Below are positions 1-5,526 of a DNA stretch of 11,852 nucleotides, one piece after another. The translations under genes were made by a program, and so were the position numbers. The DNA lies in NCBI GenBank assembly GCA_900767015.1, contig CAAFXQ010000141.1:1-11852 (forward strand), given 5' to 3'. The DNA is from Clostridia bacterium (GTDB lineage: Bacteria; Bacillota; Clostridia; Oscillospirales; Acutalibacteraceae). How positions within the stretch are numbered: the stretch's first letter is position 1; each line of letters opens with the position of its first letter. The notes beneath the pieces are model-generated. The model searched no databases. It worked only from the letters and a program-made list of their open reading frames with translations, and had not been told where the DNA came from.

Positions 1-8
1 CCCAACTA

Positions 9-81
9 ATGCCGTCTTTGTCGTTAAAAATCCTTGAAATACACAGAGTATGTCTACGGATTTTTGCCTAAAATCCGGCAT
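9..81. repeat. Nested imperfect palindrome at the left contig edge
   Basis: The outer arms are ATGCCG (9-14) and CGGCAT (76-81). Inside them lie AAAAATCC (25-32) and GGATTTTT (58-65), and at the centre ATAC/GTAT around ACAGA. A second hairpin, CGGATTTT-TGCCT-AAAATCCG (57-77), competes with the long fold. The stretch does not code and has no T-tract, so it is not an ordinary terminator for the gene ending at 125. Its size and symmetry suit a small dispersed palindromic repeat (REP- or MITE-like), which would also explain why the contig breaks here. The structure is seen directly; the repeat identity is inference. Confidence 0.45.
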
Positions 82-124
82 CATTTGTGCACTATGCCGA
101 ACGCCTTGAGTTTTTAGAGATTGC

Positions 125-484
125 CTATATTTGTAAAAGTTTATTGTTCCATTCCGCCTCTTTAAAGCCGATCAGCACAAAATCGTCGGCCACCAGAAGC
201 GGTCTTTTGACAAGCATTCCGTCCGATGAAAGAAGCGAAAGCTTTTCTTCCTCGCTCATTTCGGGAAGCTTGTTTTTTAATTCCATCGACTTATATAACA
301 GCCCGCTCGTGTTGAAAAACTTCTTTAGCGGCTGTCCGCTGCGCTTTTGCCAGGCCGAAAGCTCGTCGGCCGTCGGATTATTTGTCTTGATATCCCGAAA
401 CACATAAGAAATGTTGTTTTCGTCAAGCCATTTTTGCGCCTTTTTACAGGTCGTACATTTCGGATAGCAGATAAATTCAAGCAT
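125..484 (-). CDS. ArsC/Spx-family thioredoxin-fold protein
   Basis: This 119-aa protein has the usual length and layout of the ArsC/Spx/YffB family. An N-terminal beta strand leads into a CXXC redox pair (C10-T-T-C13), followed by a helix, and the late KRPLLV segment (about 93-98) matches the conserved Arg-Pro region of the fold. Family members are either glutaredoxin-coupled arsenate reductases or Spx/MgsR-type regulators that bind the RNA polymerase alpha C-terminal domain; the CXXC is more Spx/MgsR-like, but sequence alone cannot decide. The ATG at 484 is chosen because AAGGAGGAG lies 6-8 nt upstream. The start is 15 nt after the stop of the macro-domain gene, so the two are probably co-transcribed and translated as a unit. 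No arsR, arsB or acr3 gene is near, which argues against a dedicated arsenic role. I am sure of the family, not of the function. Confidence 0.85.
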   Translation of the reverse strand: MLEFICYPKCTTCKKAQKWLDENNISYVFRDIKTNNPTADELSAWQKRSGQPLKKFFNTSGLLYKSMELKNKLPEMSEEEKLSLLSSDGMLVKRPLLVADDFVLIGFKEAEWNNKLLQI

Positions 485-499
485 ATTGTCTCCTCCTTC

Positions 500-1618
500 T
501 CAGGCTCCTAAAAGATTTTGGTCAAAGGCAAACAGAACCTCGTTGATTTCAAAAATATTGTAATTGCCATTTCGGATAAAATACTCAATAATGATATCGA
601 ACTTGTTGCTGTGTGAAAGCGCATAACCGGCTTTTCTGAGCATTTGCTCCGTTTCGGGAAGCGACAGCTCCAAAGCAATGGCAAACGCAATCGCCGTCTG
701 CTTTTTCGGTCGGTAATTGACGTCGCTTCGGATTTTCGAAAACAGCTTGCGGTCGATGTTCGCTTTTTTATAGCATTCGGCATCGGTCATTCCTTTTTCG
801 TCGATCTCCCGAAGAAGCATTTGCGAAAAGCTCTCGTCAAGCTTTTTGAGCATCTCGTCAAGACTAAGCGCAGACGTTGCTTCGTCCGGAAAGCTGCCGG
901 CACCGACACTGTTTCGTACCCTTTTGTCCGGCCGTTTTCTTCTTTGGAAGCTGTCGGCCGGGGCAAGAGGCAGCATATTATCGCACGCTTCTTCGACAAA
1001 AGATTCCGCCGACGGGTCGGCAACCGCTTTTTCGGTAACTTGTCCGCCGGCATAAAAAGCCCGTCTTGACGCCTCGGTGTTTTCCGCTTCGGCACAGTAT
1101 TTGTCGTCAATGTACTCACTGATATCGTCAAACAGCTGCTTGCCGATGCTGTAAGACTTCCTGTCGAAAATCACAAGATAAACCGTCATTTCGTTTTCGA
1201 ACAGGAAGCTGCTGATAGCATCAACCGCAACCCGCAGCGCCTTATCCTTCGGATAGCCGTAGGCGCCGGCGGAAATCAGCGGGAACGCAACGGTTTCGCA
1301 ATCCTTTTCCTTGGCTATTTTCAGCGATTCAAGATAGCACGACGTCAGCATTCTTCTTTCGCCGAAATTGCCGCCTCTCCAGACGGGTCCCACCGTATGG
1401 ATCACATATTTACACGGAAGATGATACGCTCCGGTGATTTTCGCTTCGCCGGTCTTACAGCCGCCGAGCGTTTTGCACTCTTCCAAAAGTGCCTTACCCG
1501 CCGCTTTATGGATACTGCCGTCCACGCCGCCTCCGCCGAGAAGCGAACAGTTGGCGGCGTTGACAATTGCGTCAACGGGCATTTTGGTAATATCGTTTCT
1601 GACAATTTTAAGCGGCAT
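500..1618 (-). CDS. Macro-domain protein with C-terminal helical domain
   Basis: Residues 1 to about 165 are a macro (Appr-1''-p processing/YmdB-like) domain: the N-D-I adenine-contact motif at 8-10, VNAAN at 19-23, the GGGGVDG phosphate loop at 28-34, and an SAGAYGYP segment near 115-122. Such domains bind ADP-ribose and often hydrolyse O-acetyl-ADP-ribose or ADP-ribosyl-protein bonds in the cytoplasm. A low-complexity linker (about 170-250) leads to a C-terminal domain (about 255-372), a helical, possibly HTH-like module with the run YKKANIDRKLFSKIRSD and an end rich in FxINEVLFAFDQ. At 372 aa the protein is about twice the size of a stand-alone macro domain. The ATG at 1618 has AAAGGGG upstream and a sigma-A promoter at 1651-1679. 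The gene heads a two-gene unit with the ArsC-like protein. The macro call is firm; the tail could mediate nucleic-acid or protein binding, which is inference. Confidence 0.9.
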   Translation of the reverse strand: MPLKIVRNDITKMPVDAIVNAANCSLLGGGGVDGSIHKAAGKALLEECKTLGGCKTGEAKITGAYHLPCKYVIHTVGPVWRGGNFGERRMLTSCYLESLKIAKEKDCETVAFPLISAGAYGYPKDKALRVAVDAISSFLFENEMTVYLVIFDRKSYSIGKQLFDDISEYIDDKYCAEAENTEASRRAFYAGGQVTEKAVADPSAESFVEEACDNMLPLAPADSFQRRKRPDKRVRNSVGAGSFPDEATSALSLDEMLKKLDESFSQMLLREIDEKGMTDAECYKKANIDRKLFSKIRSDVNYRPKKQTAIAFAIALELSLPETEQMLRKAGYALSHSNKFDIIIEYFIRNGNYNIFEINEVLFAFDQNLLGA

Positions 1619-1650
1619 ATGTTCACCCCTTTGTCTGTATTCAGACCTTT

Positions 1651-1679
1651 ATCATAGCATATTTCATCGGTGTTTTCAA
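1651..1679 (-). promoter_or_regulatory. Sigma-A promoter of the macro/ArsC-like unit
   Basis: On the minus strand TTGAAA (1674-1679) and TATGAT (1651-1656) are separated by exactly 17 nt, giving a transcript start near 1644 and a leader of about 25 nt before the ATG at 1618. The inner end of the target duplication is only 7 nt upstream of the -35 box, and the IS end is 16 nt upstream, so the promoter core survived but its natural upstream sequence was replaced. Confidence 0.75.
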
Positions 1680-1686
1680 TGTATGA

Positions 1687-1695
1687 GATAAAAAA
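1687..1695. repeat. Left copy of the IS target duplication
   Basis: GATAAAAAA lies directly outside the left end of the insertion sequence and is repeated exactly at 3014-3022. ISL3-family elements are known to make 8-bp duplications; the exact match here is 9 bp, which could be 8 bp plus a chance base in an A-run. Confidence 0.8.
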
Positions 1696-1719
1696 GTTTC
1701 TTTTCTTAACACCGTGAAA
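1696..1719. repeat. Left terminal inverted repeat of the IS
   Basis: Read on the plus strand this begins GTTTCTTTTCTTAACACCGT. It matches the reverse complement of 2990-3013 at 21 of 24 positions, including an unbroken TAACACCGTGAAA block. Confidence 0.85.
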
Positions 1720-1721
1720 AG

Positions 1722-2972
1722 TTACGCAAAAAGGTCAGGACAAGAAAGATTGAGTTTTCCTACAACAAGATATATCATGCATTCATAGCTTTCAAAGGTT
1801 CTAAAACCTCTGGCTCTGCGTTTAGCGGATTGGATCAGTGAGTTTATACCCTCGGCGATTGCATTAGTTACTCTGTGATAGAAGTAATTGAGGATTTCTT
1901 CTTTGTTAGATTTGAGACTATTAGCAACTTTCTTCATCGGATCGAGACGGCTGCGTCTCATCCACCTTATCATTTTATCAAAAACCTCTTCGGCATCGTT
2001 AATATCTTTACATTTGTACATATCGTCTATTTGCTGTACCATCCGGTATGCTCTGCCTGTTTTCGGATACTTTTTTGATAATGTGTCAATAGCCGCCTTT
2101 TGGTTCTCATTTTGTTTTGATTCGGGGATCATTAAAAGCTTTCTTCCGGAGCTTCGTTTTCTGCTTTGTGTTTTCCCTTGTTCTTCCCGTCTGACTTCAT
2201 CCATTGCTTTTAACATGATTTGTTTGACATGGAATTTATCAATTATTTGCCTTGCTTTTGGGAAACATTCCTCTTTTGCTCCCATATACGCTGAAGACAT
2301 ATCACTTATATACTGCGTTATTTTGTTACAGTCTCCGCCTTTTTCTTCCAATTTATATGAAAAAGCAGTTATTGTGTCTCTGTCTCTCCCTTTCTCTACA
2401 TCTATTACTCTTCTTGCCTGTGCATCACTTATGACTGTGACGTAACTTTGCCCTTTTTTAAATGAGGTTTCGTCTACACAGATTGCTCTGACTTTGCTTA
2501 AGTCATCTTCGTTCACCGCTTTTTTTACCCAATATTTCAGAATACCTGTCATTGAGGTATGACTTATCCTCATAAGTTTTCGTGCGTTTTCTACCGGCAT
2601 TGATTTCATCAACAGCATGGCATAGCTTTCAAAAAGTAACGTATATCTGCTGTTCGGCCTTGCCCACGGTGCTGTTACTACATGTATTCCGTCCTCGCAT
2701 TTTATTCTTGGTCTTCGACAATGCACATAGCACGGAAAAAACACAACATCTCCATGTCTCCACACTCGTTCTGTTTCCTCATCGTCATATCTTTCACACA
2801 TTTTCCCGCATTTGGGACATGGGTATTTTGCTGTCTTTCGACAGCTTACATATATGTGTACTTCTCTTTTTTCTTCGTCATATTCTGCTCTCTCCACTTT
2901 CCATGGATCTTTCAATCCTATGGATTGACTGAACATTTCTTCGTAATTTTCAAATCCTGCCATTCCTATCAC
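1722..2972 (-). CDS. ISL3-family (DDE) transposase
   Basis: This 416-aa protein has the full ISL3/IS204/IS1001/IS1165 layout. An N-terminal zinc ribbon carries CPKCGKMC (C52, C55, C59) and a second set around C81-C92. A helical HTH-like region covers about 115-155. The DDE catalytic core follows, with likely residues D167 (in CVDET), D224 (in SDMSSAYM) and E374 (in AIAEGINSL); the IDKFHVK motif near 244-250 is typical of the family. No frameshift or stop interrupts it, so it is probably functional. The longest reading starts at a GTG (2970-2972), but an ATG three codons inside (2961-2963) is as likely, because an extended -10 box lies so close that a transcript would begin about at the GTG. 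The protein catalyses cut-and-paste movement of the element. Confidence 0.93.
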   Translation of the reverse strand: MIGMAGFENYEEMFSQSIGLKDPWKVERAEYDEEKREVHIYVSCRKTAKYPCPKCGKMCERYDDEETERVWRHGDVVFFPCYVHCRRPRIKCEDGIHVVTAPWARPNSRYTLLFESYAMLLMKSMPVENARKLMRISHTSMTGILKYWVKKAVNEDDLSKVRAICVDETSFKKGQSYVTVISDAQARRVIDVEKGRDRDTITAFSYKLEEKGGDCNKITQYISDMSSAYMGAKEECFPKARQIIDKFHVKQIMLKAMDEVRREEQGKTQSRKRSSGRKLLMIPESKQNENQKAAIDTLSKKYPKTGRAYRMVQQIDDMYKCKDINDAEEVFDKMIRWMRRSRLDPMKKVANSLKSNKEEILNYFYHRVTNAIAEGINSLIQSAKRRARGFRTFESYECMIYLVVGKLNLSCPDLFA

Positions 2973-2979
2973 CGTTTTT

Positions 2980-2988
2980 ATTATATCA
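2980..2988 (-). promoter_or_regulatory. Extended -10 promoter inside the IS right end
   Basis: On the minus strand TGATATAAT is an extended -10 (TGn + TATAAT) just inside the right inverted repeat. The -35 position falls within the repeat (TTTTCC) and is poor, so recognition would rest on the extended -10. The predicted start is about 2973, giving a nearly leaderless transposase mRNA. Confidence 0.5.
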
Positions 2989-2989
2989 C

Positions 2990-3013
2990 TTTCACGGTGT
3001 TAGGAAAAGAGCC
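2990..3013. repeat. Right terminal inverted repeat of the IS
   Basis: Read outward to inward on the minus strand this begins GGCTCTTTTCCTAACACCGT, the complement of the left repeat with 3 mismatches in 24. Confidence 0.85.
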
Positions 3014-3022
3014 GATAAAAAA
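3014..3022. repeat. Right copy of the IS target duplication
   Basis: GATAAAAAA is identical to 1687-1695. On the minus strand this is the TTTTTTATC tail of the terminator hairpin at 3023-3037, so the element landed exactly in the T-tract. Confidence 0.8.
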
Positions 3023-3042
3023 GCCTCCCGAAGGAGGTTTTT
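3017..3042 (-). terminator. Rho-independent terminator of the TetR-ABC operon
   Basis: On the minus strand the stem CCTCC/GGAGG closes a cUUCGg tetraloop, an unusually stable loop. It is flanked by A5 on one side and T6 on the other, so the stem can extend. It begins 1 nt after the permease stop codon. The symmetric A and T tracts would let it work in both directions. Confidence 0.9.
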
Positions 3043-3043
3043 A

Positions 3044-3829
3044 TCAATGAATATCTTTTCTTTTGTACTTCAAATACGCCGCCGTGATCCCCGCCGCCGC
3101 AAAAGCCGCTCCGATCAGAAGCATCGGGGCATCAAGCTTCCCGTCGGCAAGTATATCCGCCGCATCGGTATACCCGTAAGCGGACAGGTATTTTAAAGCC
3201 TTTGCCTTATCGGAAATGTTTGCGATGATGTTCAAAAAATACATACCGGCCGCAAGTCCGATGCCCGCTCCGATGCTTCCCCGACACAGGAACGCCGAAA
3301 GCCCGAAGCAAATCCCGGCAAGTTCAAGCTGCATCATCAGATAAGCCGTATGCATCAGACAAATCTCTTTCCACGCAACGGACTCACCGATCAGCACAAT
3401 GGAGATGACAGCCAAAGCGAACACCGCTAAATTCAAGACCGCTATCTGAATCAGAACGGCTAAAAGCTTTTGGGTAACAATGCTCGTTCTTGAGGCAGGG
3501 TGAGTCAGAAGAAATTCCGCCGTTTTGTCCTTTTCTTCCCTTGAAAGCGCCGACACCGCCGTAATGCAGGCAAAAAAAGCGCCGCCCAAGCCTAAAATAT
3601 TCCCGCATTCCACGGCGTAGAATCCGATTAGCGTTCCGAAGTTCAGTCTGTCCATTCCGAAAGCGGCGGTAAACGACCCCATGGACGCAAACATCTCGCT
3701 CATTTTATCCGTCTCACTTTTCATCTGCGGAAACAGGAAGATACAAGTTGCGATAAAAAAGCCGATCGACGCCGTCCAGACAAGCAGACTTTTCCGGCTT
3801 TGCTTTAATTCATGAACGGTAACCGTCAT
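3044..3829 (-). CDS. ABC-2 type transporter permease
   Basis: This 261-aa membrane protein has about six hydrophobic segments (roughly 15-33, 65-95, 122-147, 158-182, 186-204 and 235-252). The segment after the second span (about 97-120, SREEKDKTAEFLLTHPASR) matches the cytoplasmic EFLLTxPxSR loop typical of ABC-2 permeases that pair with separate ATPases. It would form the membrane pore for the ATPase encoded just upstream. Its ATG overlaps the ATPase stop codon by 4 nt (ATGA), which implies translational coupling and a 1:1 complex. The substrate cannot be read from the sequence; relatives export antibiotics, peptides or lipids. Confidence 0.88.
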   Translation of the reverse strand: MTVTVHELKQSRKSLLVWTASIGFFIATCIFLFPQMKSETDKMSEMFASMGSFTAAFGMDRLNFGTLIGFYAVECGNILGLGGAFFACITAVSALSREEKDKTAEFLLTHPASRTSIVTQKLLAVLIQIAVLNLAVFALAVISIVLIGESVAWKEICLMHTAYLMMQLELAGICFGLSAFLCRGSIGAGIGLAAGMYFLNIIANISDKAKALKYLSAYGYTDAADILADGKLDAPMLLIGAAFAAAGITAAYLKYKRKDIH

Positions 3830-4707
3830 TTTTCCTCGCCTCCGTCCGAATAGTAATGCATAAAAATCTCCTCCAGGTCAGGCTCGCAAACGGTAAAATC
3901 CGTTACCTCTCCGTTTCTGAGACATTCTAAAAGTGCCCTCATGTCGCCGCCGTAAAGAAAGCTCACTCCCTCATCTGTCCTGCGCAAGTCCCGTACGCCG
4001 TCAAGCTTTTCGGCGCCGATGCTTCCGCTTACGGTAACACGCTTTGCGTTTGTTTTCGAAAGCGCCTCAACACTGTCGCAGGCAATAATTCTTCCGTCCC
4101 GGATAATTGCCGCCGTCCGACAGTTTCTTTGGATTTCGGAAAGCACATGGGAAGAGAGAAAGACCGTCGTCCCGTCGCTGTTGCGTTCTCTTAAAATATC
4201 AAAAAACTCCTTTTGCATCAAAGGATCCAATCCGCCCGTCGGCTCGTCAAGAATCAAAAGCTTGGGATTATGCTGTAAAACGCAGACGATAGCAACCTTT
4301 TTGCGGTTGCCGAAAGACAGATCGTCAACCTTCCGGCTCACATCAAGCTGTAACCGTTCGCAAAGCTTCTTCGCTTCCTGTTTACAGTCGGCCTTGCGCA
4401 ATTTCGCCGAATAGCGTAAGACCTCCCCGACTTTCATACCGTGATAAAAAGCGGTTTCGGACGGAAGATAGCCGACCCCTTGCAAAATCCCGTTTTTTTC
4501 TTTGACAATATCCTTGCCGAAGATCCGGGCACTTCCGCCGCTCGGGGAAATCAAGCCTAAAAGGGTCCGGATCGTTGTCGATTTTCCGGCTCCGTTCGGG
4601 CCGATAAAGCCGTAAAATGCGCCCTCGGGGACAGTCAGATTCAGATCGACAATGCCTCTTGCCTTGCCGTAATACTTTGTCAGATTCGTTGTCTCAACAG
4701 CGTTCAT
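3826..4707 (-). CDS. ABC transporter ATP-binding protein
   Basis: This is a 293-aa nucleotide-binding subunit of the drug/lipid-exporter (CcmA/DRA) type. Walker A GPNGAGKST is at 36-44, the signature is a variant LSFGN (131-135) in place of LSGGQ, Walker B LLILDEP is at 151-157, the D-loop GGLDP at 159-163, and the switch histidine H188 is in LSSHVLSE. A C-terminal extension (about 215-293) is usual in this subgroup. I take the ATG at 4705-4707 rather than the 14-codon longer reading, because AAAGGAG lies 7 nt before it. That Shine-Dalgarno sequence is made of the last codons of the TetR gene, whose stop ends 4 nt upstream. The next gene is the permease, so the two form a complete ABC exporter. 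Confidence 0.92.
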   Translation of the reverse strand: MNAVETTNLTKYYGKARGIVDLNLTVPEGAFYGFIGPNGAGKSTTIRTLLGLISPSGGSARIFGKDIVKEKNGILQGVGYLPSETAFYHGMKVGEVLRYSAKLRKADCKQEAKKLCERLQLDVSRKVDDLSFGNRKKVAIVCVLQHNPKLLILDEPTGGLDPLMQKEFFDILRERNSDGTTVFLSSHVLSEIQRNCRTAAIIRDGRIIACDSVEALSKTNAKRVTVSGSIGAEKLDGVRDLRRTDEGVSFLYGGDMRALLECLRNGEVTDFTVCEPDLEEIFMHYYSDGGEEK

Positions 4708-4711
4708 ACCA

Positions 4712-5323
4712 TCACTCCTTTCGAAGATAAACGGATTTCCAGAATTCAATCATCTTGCTGAAATCCCGCTCCATTTCGTCGATATTGATATCACCTTTTT
4801 GAAGTTTTTCCCAAAGATAACCCTCGCTTGCCCAATACATATCCTGATACATGGCTTTCAGGTCAATTCCGGGGACGAACTGCTCAGGACAAAAATTGAG
4901 CAGCTTTGCGTTTTCCTTGAATTCGGAATGCTTTGCGATACTCTTCTGAATTTCATCGCACACCGCCGGGTCTTTTTCATAAAAGGCTTTGATGACAAAC
5001 GGTCCGATATCCGGGTACTGCCGCATGATACGGATCTTCGCCTGCATACCGCAGTACATACTTTCAAAAAGATCCGTTTGTTCGTAACAGCCGCTTTCCC
5101 GAAGCGTTTTCACCGTGATTTCTGCACAATTTTCCCACAAAAACAAATACAGTTCTTTTTTGTTATAAAAATAATGGAACAAAAGAGACTTGCTGATACC
5201 GGCGGCGTCGGCAATTTCGCTCATCGGGCTTTTCTTGTAAGAATTTTGGGAAAAGACCCGATATCCGGCGTTGATGATTGCCTGCTGTTTTTCTTCGGGC
5301 AAAGAAAAGAATTTTTCGTTCAT
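4712..5323 (-). CDS. TetR/AcrR-family transcriptional regulator
   Basis: At 203 aa this is the usual TetR size. The N-terminal three-helix DNA-binding domain spans about 12-58, with the HTH and recognition helix in SEIADAAGISKSLLFHYF, ending at the YNKKELY segment that marks the domain border. The C-terminal two-thirds is the variable helical ligand-binding and dimerisation region. The ATG at 5323 has GGAGG 5 nt upstream. It is the first gene of an operon with the ABC ATPase and permease, so it most likely represses its own operon until a ligand, perhaps the exported compound, binds. Candidate operator half-sites flank its own promoter at 5335-5374. The 3' end doubles as the ribosome-binding site of the ATPase gene. 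Confidence 0.92.
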   Translation of the reverse strand: MNEKFFSLPEEKQQAIINAGYRVFSQNSYKKSPMSEIADAAGISKSLLFHYFYNKKELYLFLWENCAEITVKTLRESGCYEQTDLFESMYCGMQAKIRIMRQYPDIGPFVIKAFYEKDPAVCDEIQKSIAKHSEFKENAKLLNFCPEQFVPGIDLKAMYQDMYWASEGYLWEKLQKGDINIDEMERDFSKMIEFWKSVYLRKE

Positions 5324-5334
5324 ATTTTCCTCCG

Positions 5335-5374
5335 TTGATCGGTTCGGTCAATACCCATTATACTCCGTTGACCG
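5335..5374 (-). promoter_or_regulatory. Candidate TetR operator half-sites
   Basis: Three related half-sites surround the promoter: TTGATCG (5335-5341), CGGTCAA (5345-5351) and TTGACCG (5368-5374). The first two form a 17-bp imperfect palindrome TTGAYCG-N3-CGGTCAA, the size expected for a TetR dimer. The third gives a second inverted pair around the -10 box. The 11-mer TCCGTTGAYCG occurs at 5331-5341 and 5364-5374, 33 bp apart, about three helical turns. The arrangement is seen; TetR binding is inferred. Confidence 0.55.
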
Positions 5375-5384
5375 TTTTTGAGAA
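5357..5384 (-). promoter_or_regulatory. Promoter of the TetR-ABC operon
   Basis: On the minus strand a perfect TATAAT (5357-5362) is preceded at 16 nt by a weak -35, TTCTCA (5379-5384). The weak -35 with a perfect -10 flanked by operator-like repeats fits a regulated promoter. Confidence 0.55.
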
Positions 5385-5414
5385 GACCCCCCTGTGAAAT
5401 CTTTATAACTTTTT

Positions 5415-5439
5415 AACATCGGTTATCGAAACCGGTGTT
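5415..5439. other. Intergenic 10-bp hairpin of unknown role
   Basis: AACATCGGTT (5415-5424) and AACCGGTGTT (5430-5439) pair over 10 bp, with one G-T wobble, around a 5-base loop ATCGA. There is no T-tract on either strand, so it is not a standard terminator. It lies between the TetR promoter and the terminator of the next unit. The rest of the gap 5390-5475 holds nothing I recognise. Confidence 0.4.
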
Positions 5440-5474
5440 CCTCGCTTCGTTTTGCGTTTTTGCGTTTCGATTCG

Positions 5475-5510
5475 CCAAAAGAAACGGGGGCCGAACCGAA
5501 TCGACCCCCG
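5475..5510 (-). terminator. Rho-independent terminator after the EFR1 gene
   Basis: On the minus strand CGGGGG-TCGA pairs with TCGG-CCCCCG around a short loop (about 9-10 bp stem with one U-G), followed by TTTCTTTT. It starts 16 nt after the stop codon at 5527 and closes the mfd-EFR1 unit. Confidence 0.88.
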
Positions 5511-5526
5511 CAATGTTATTCTCAGT

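Larger units (their letters stand above)
1696..3013 (-). mobile_element. Complete ISL3-family insertion sequence, about 1.32 kb
   Basis: The element has 24-bp terminal inverted repeats (1696-1719 and 2990-3013) with 3 mismatches, one intact transposase gene filling almost the whole length, and a perfect 9-bp direct repeat on both sides. By eye the inside is more AT-rich than its neighbours. The intact ORF, matched ends and undamaged target duplication suggest a recent insertion and a possibly active element. It sits in the intergenic gap between the terminator of the ABC operon and the promoter of the macro gene, in the same transcriptional direction as both. Confidence 0.92.

Noticed and set aside
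57..77. Terminator of the ArsC-like gene
   Set aside because: The hairpin CGGATTTT/AAAATCCG has no T-tract following it on the minus strand and appears to be part of the larger palindrome.
125..484. A dedicated arsenate-resistance gene arsC
   Set aside because: There are no ars regulator or efflux genes nearby, and the CXXC motif suits the broader Spx/YffB-like family equally well.
3826..4749. A 307-aa reading of the ABC ATPase
   Set aside because: The first 14 codons overlap TetR and lack a ribosome site; the ATG at 4707 has AAAGGAG at 7 nt and matches where homology begins.
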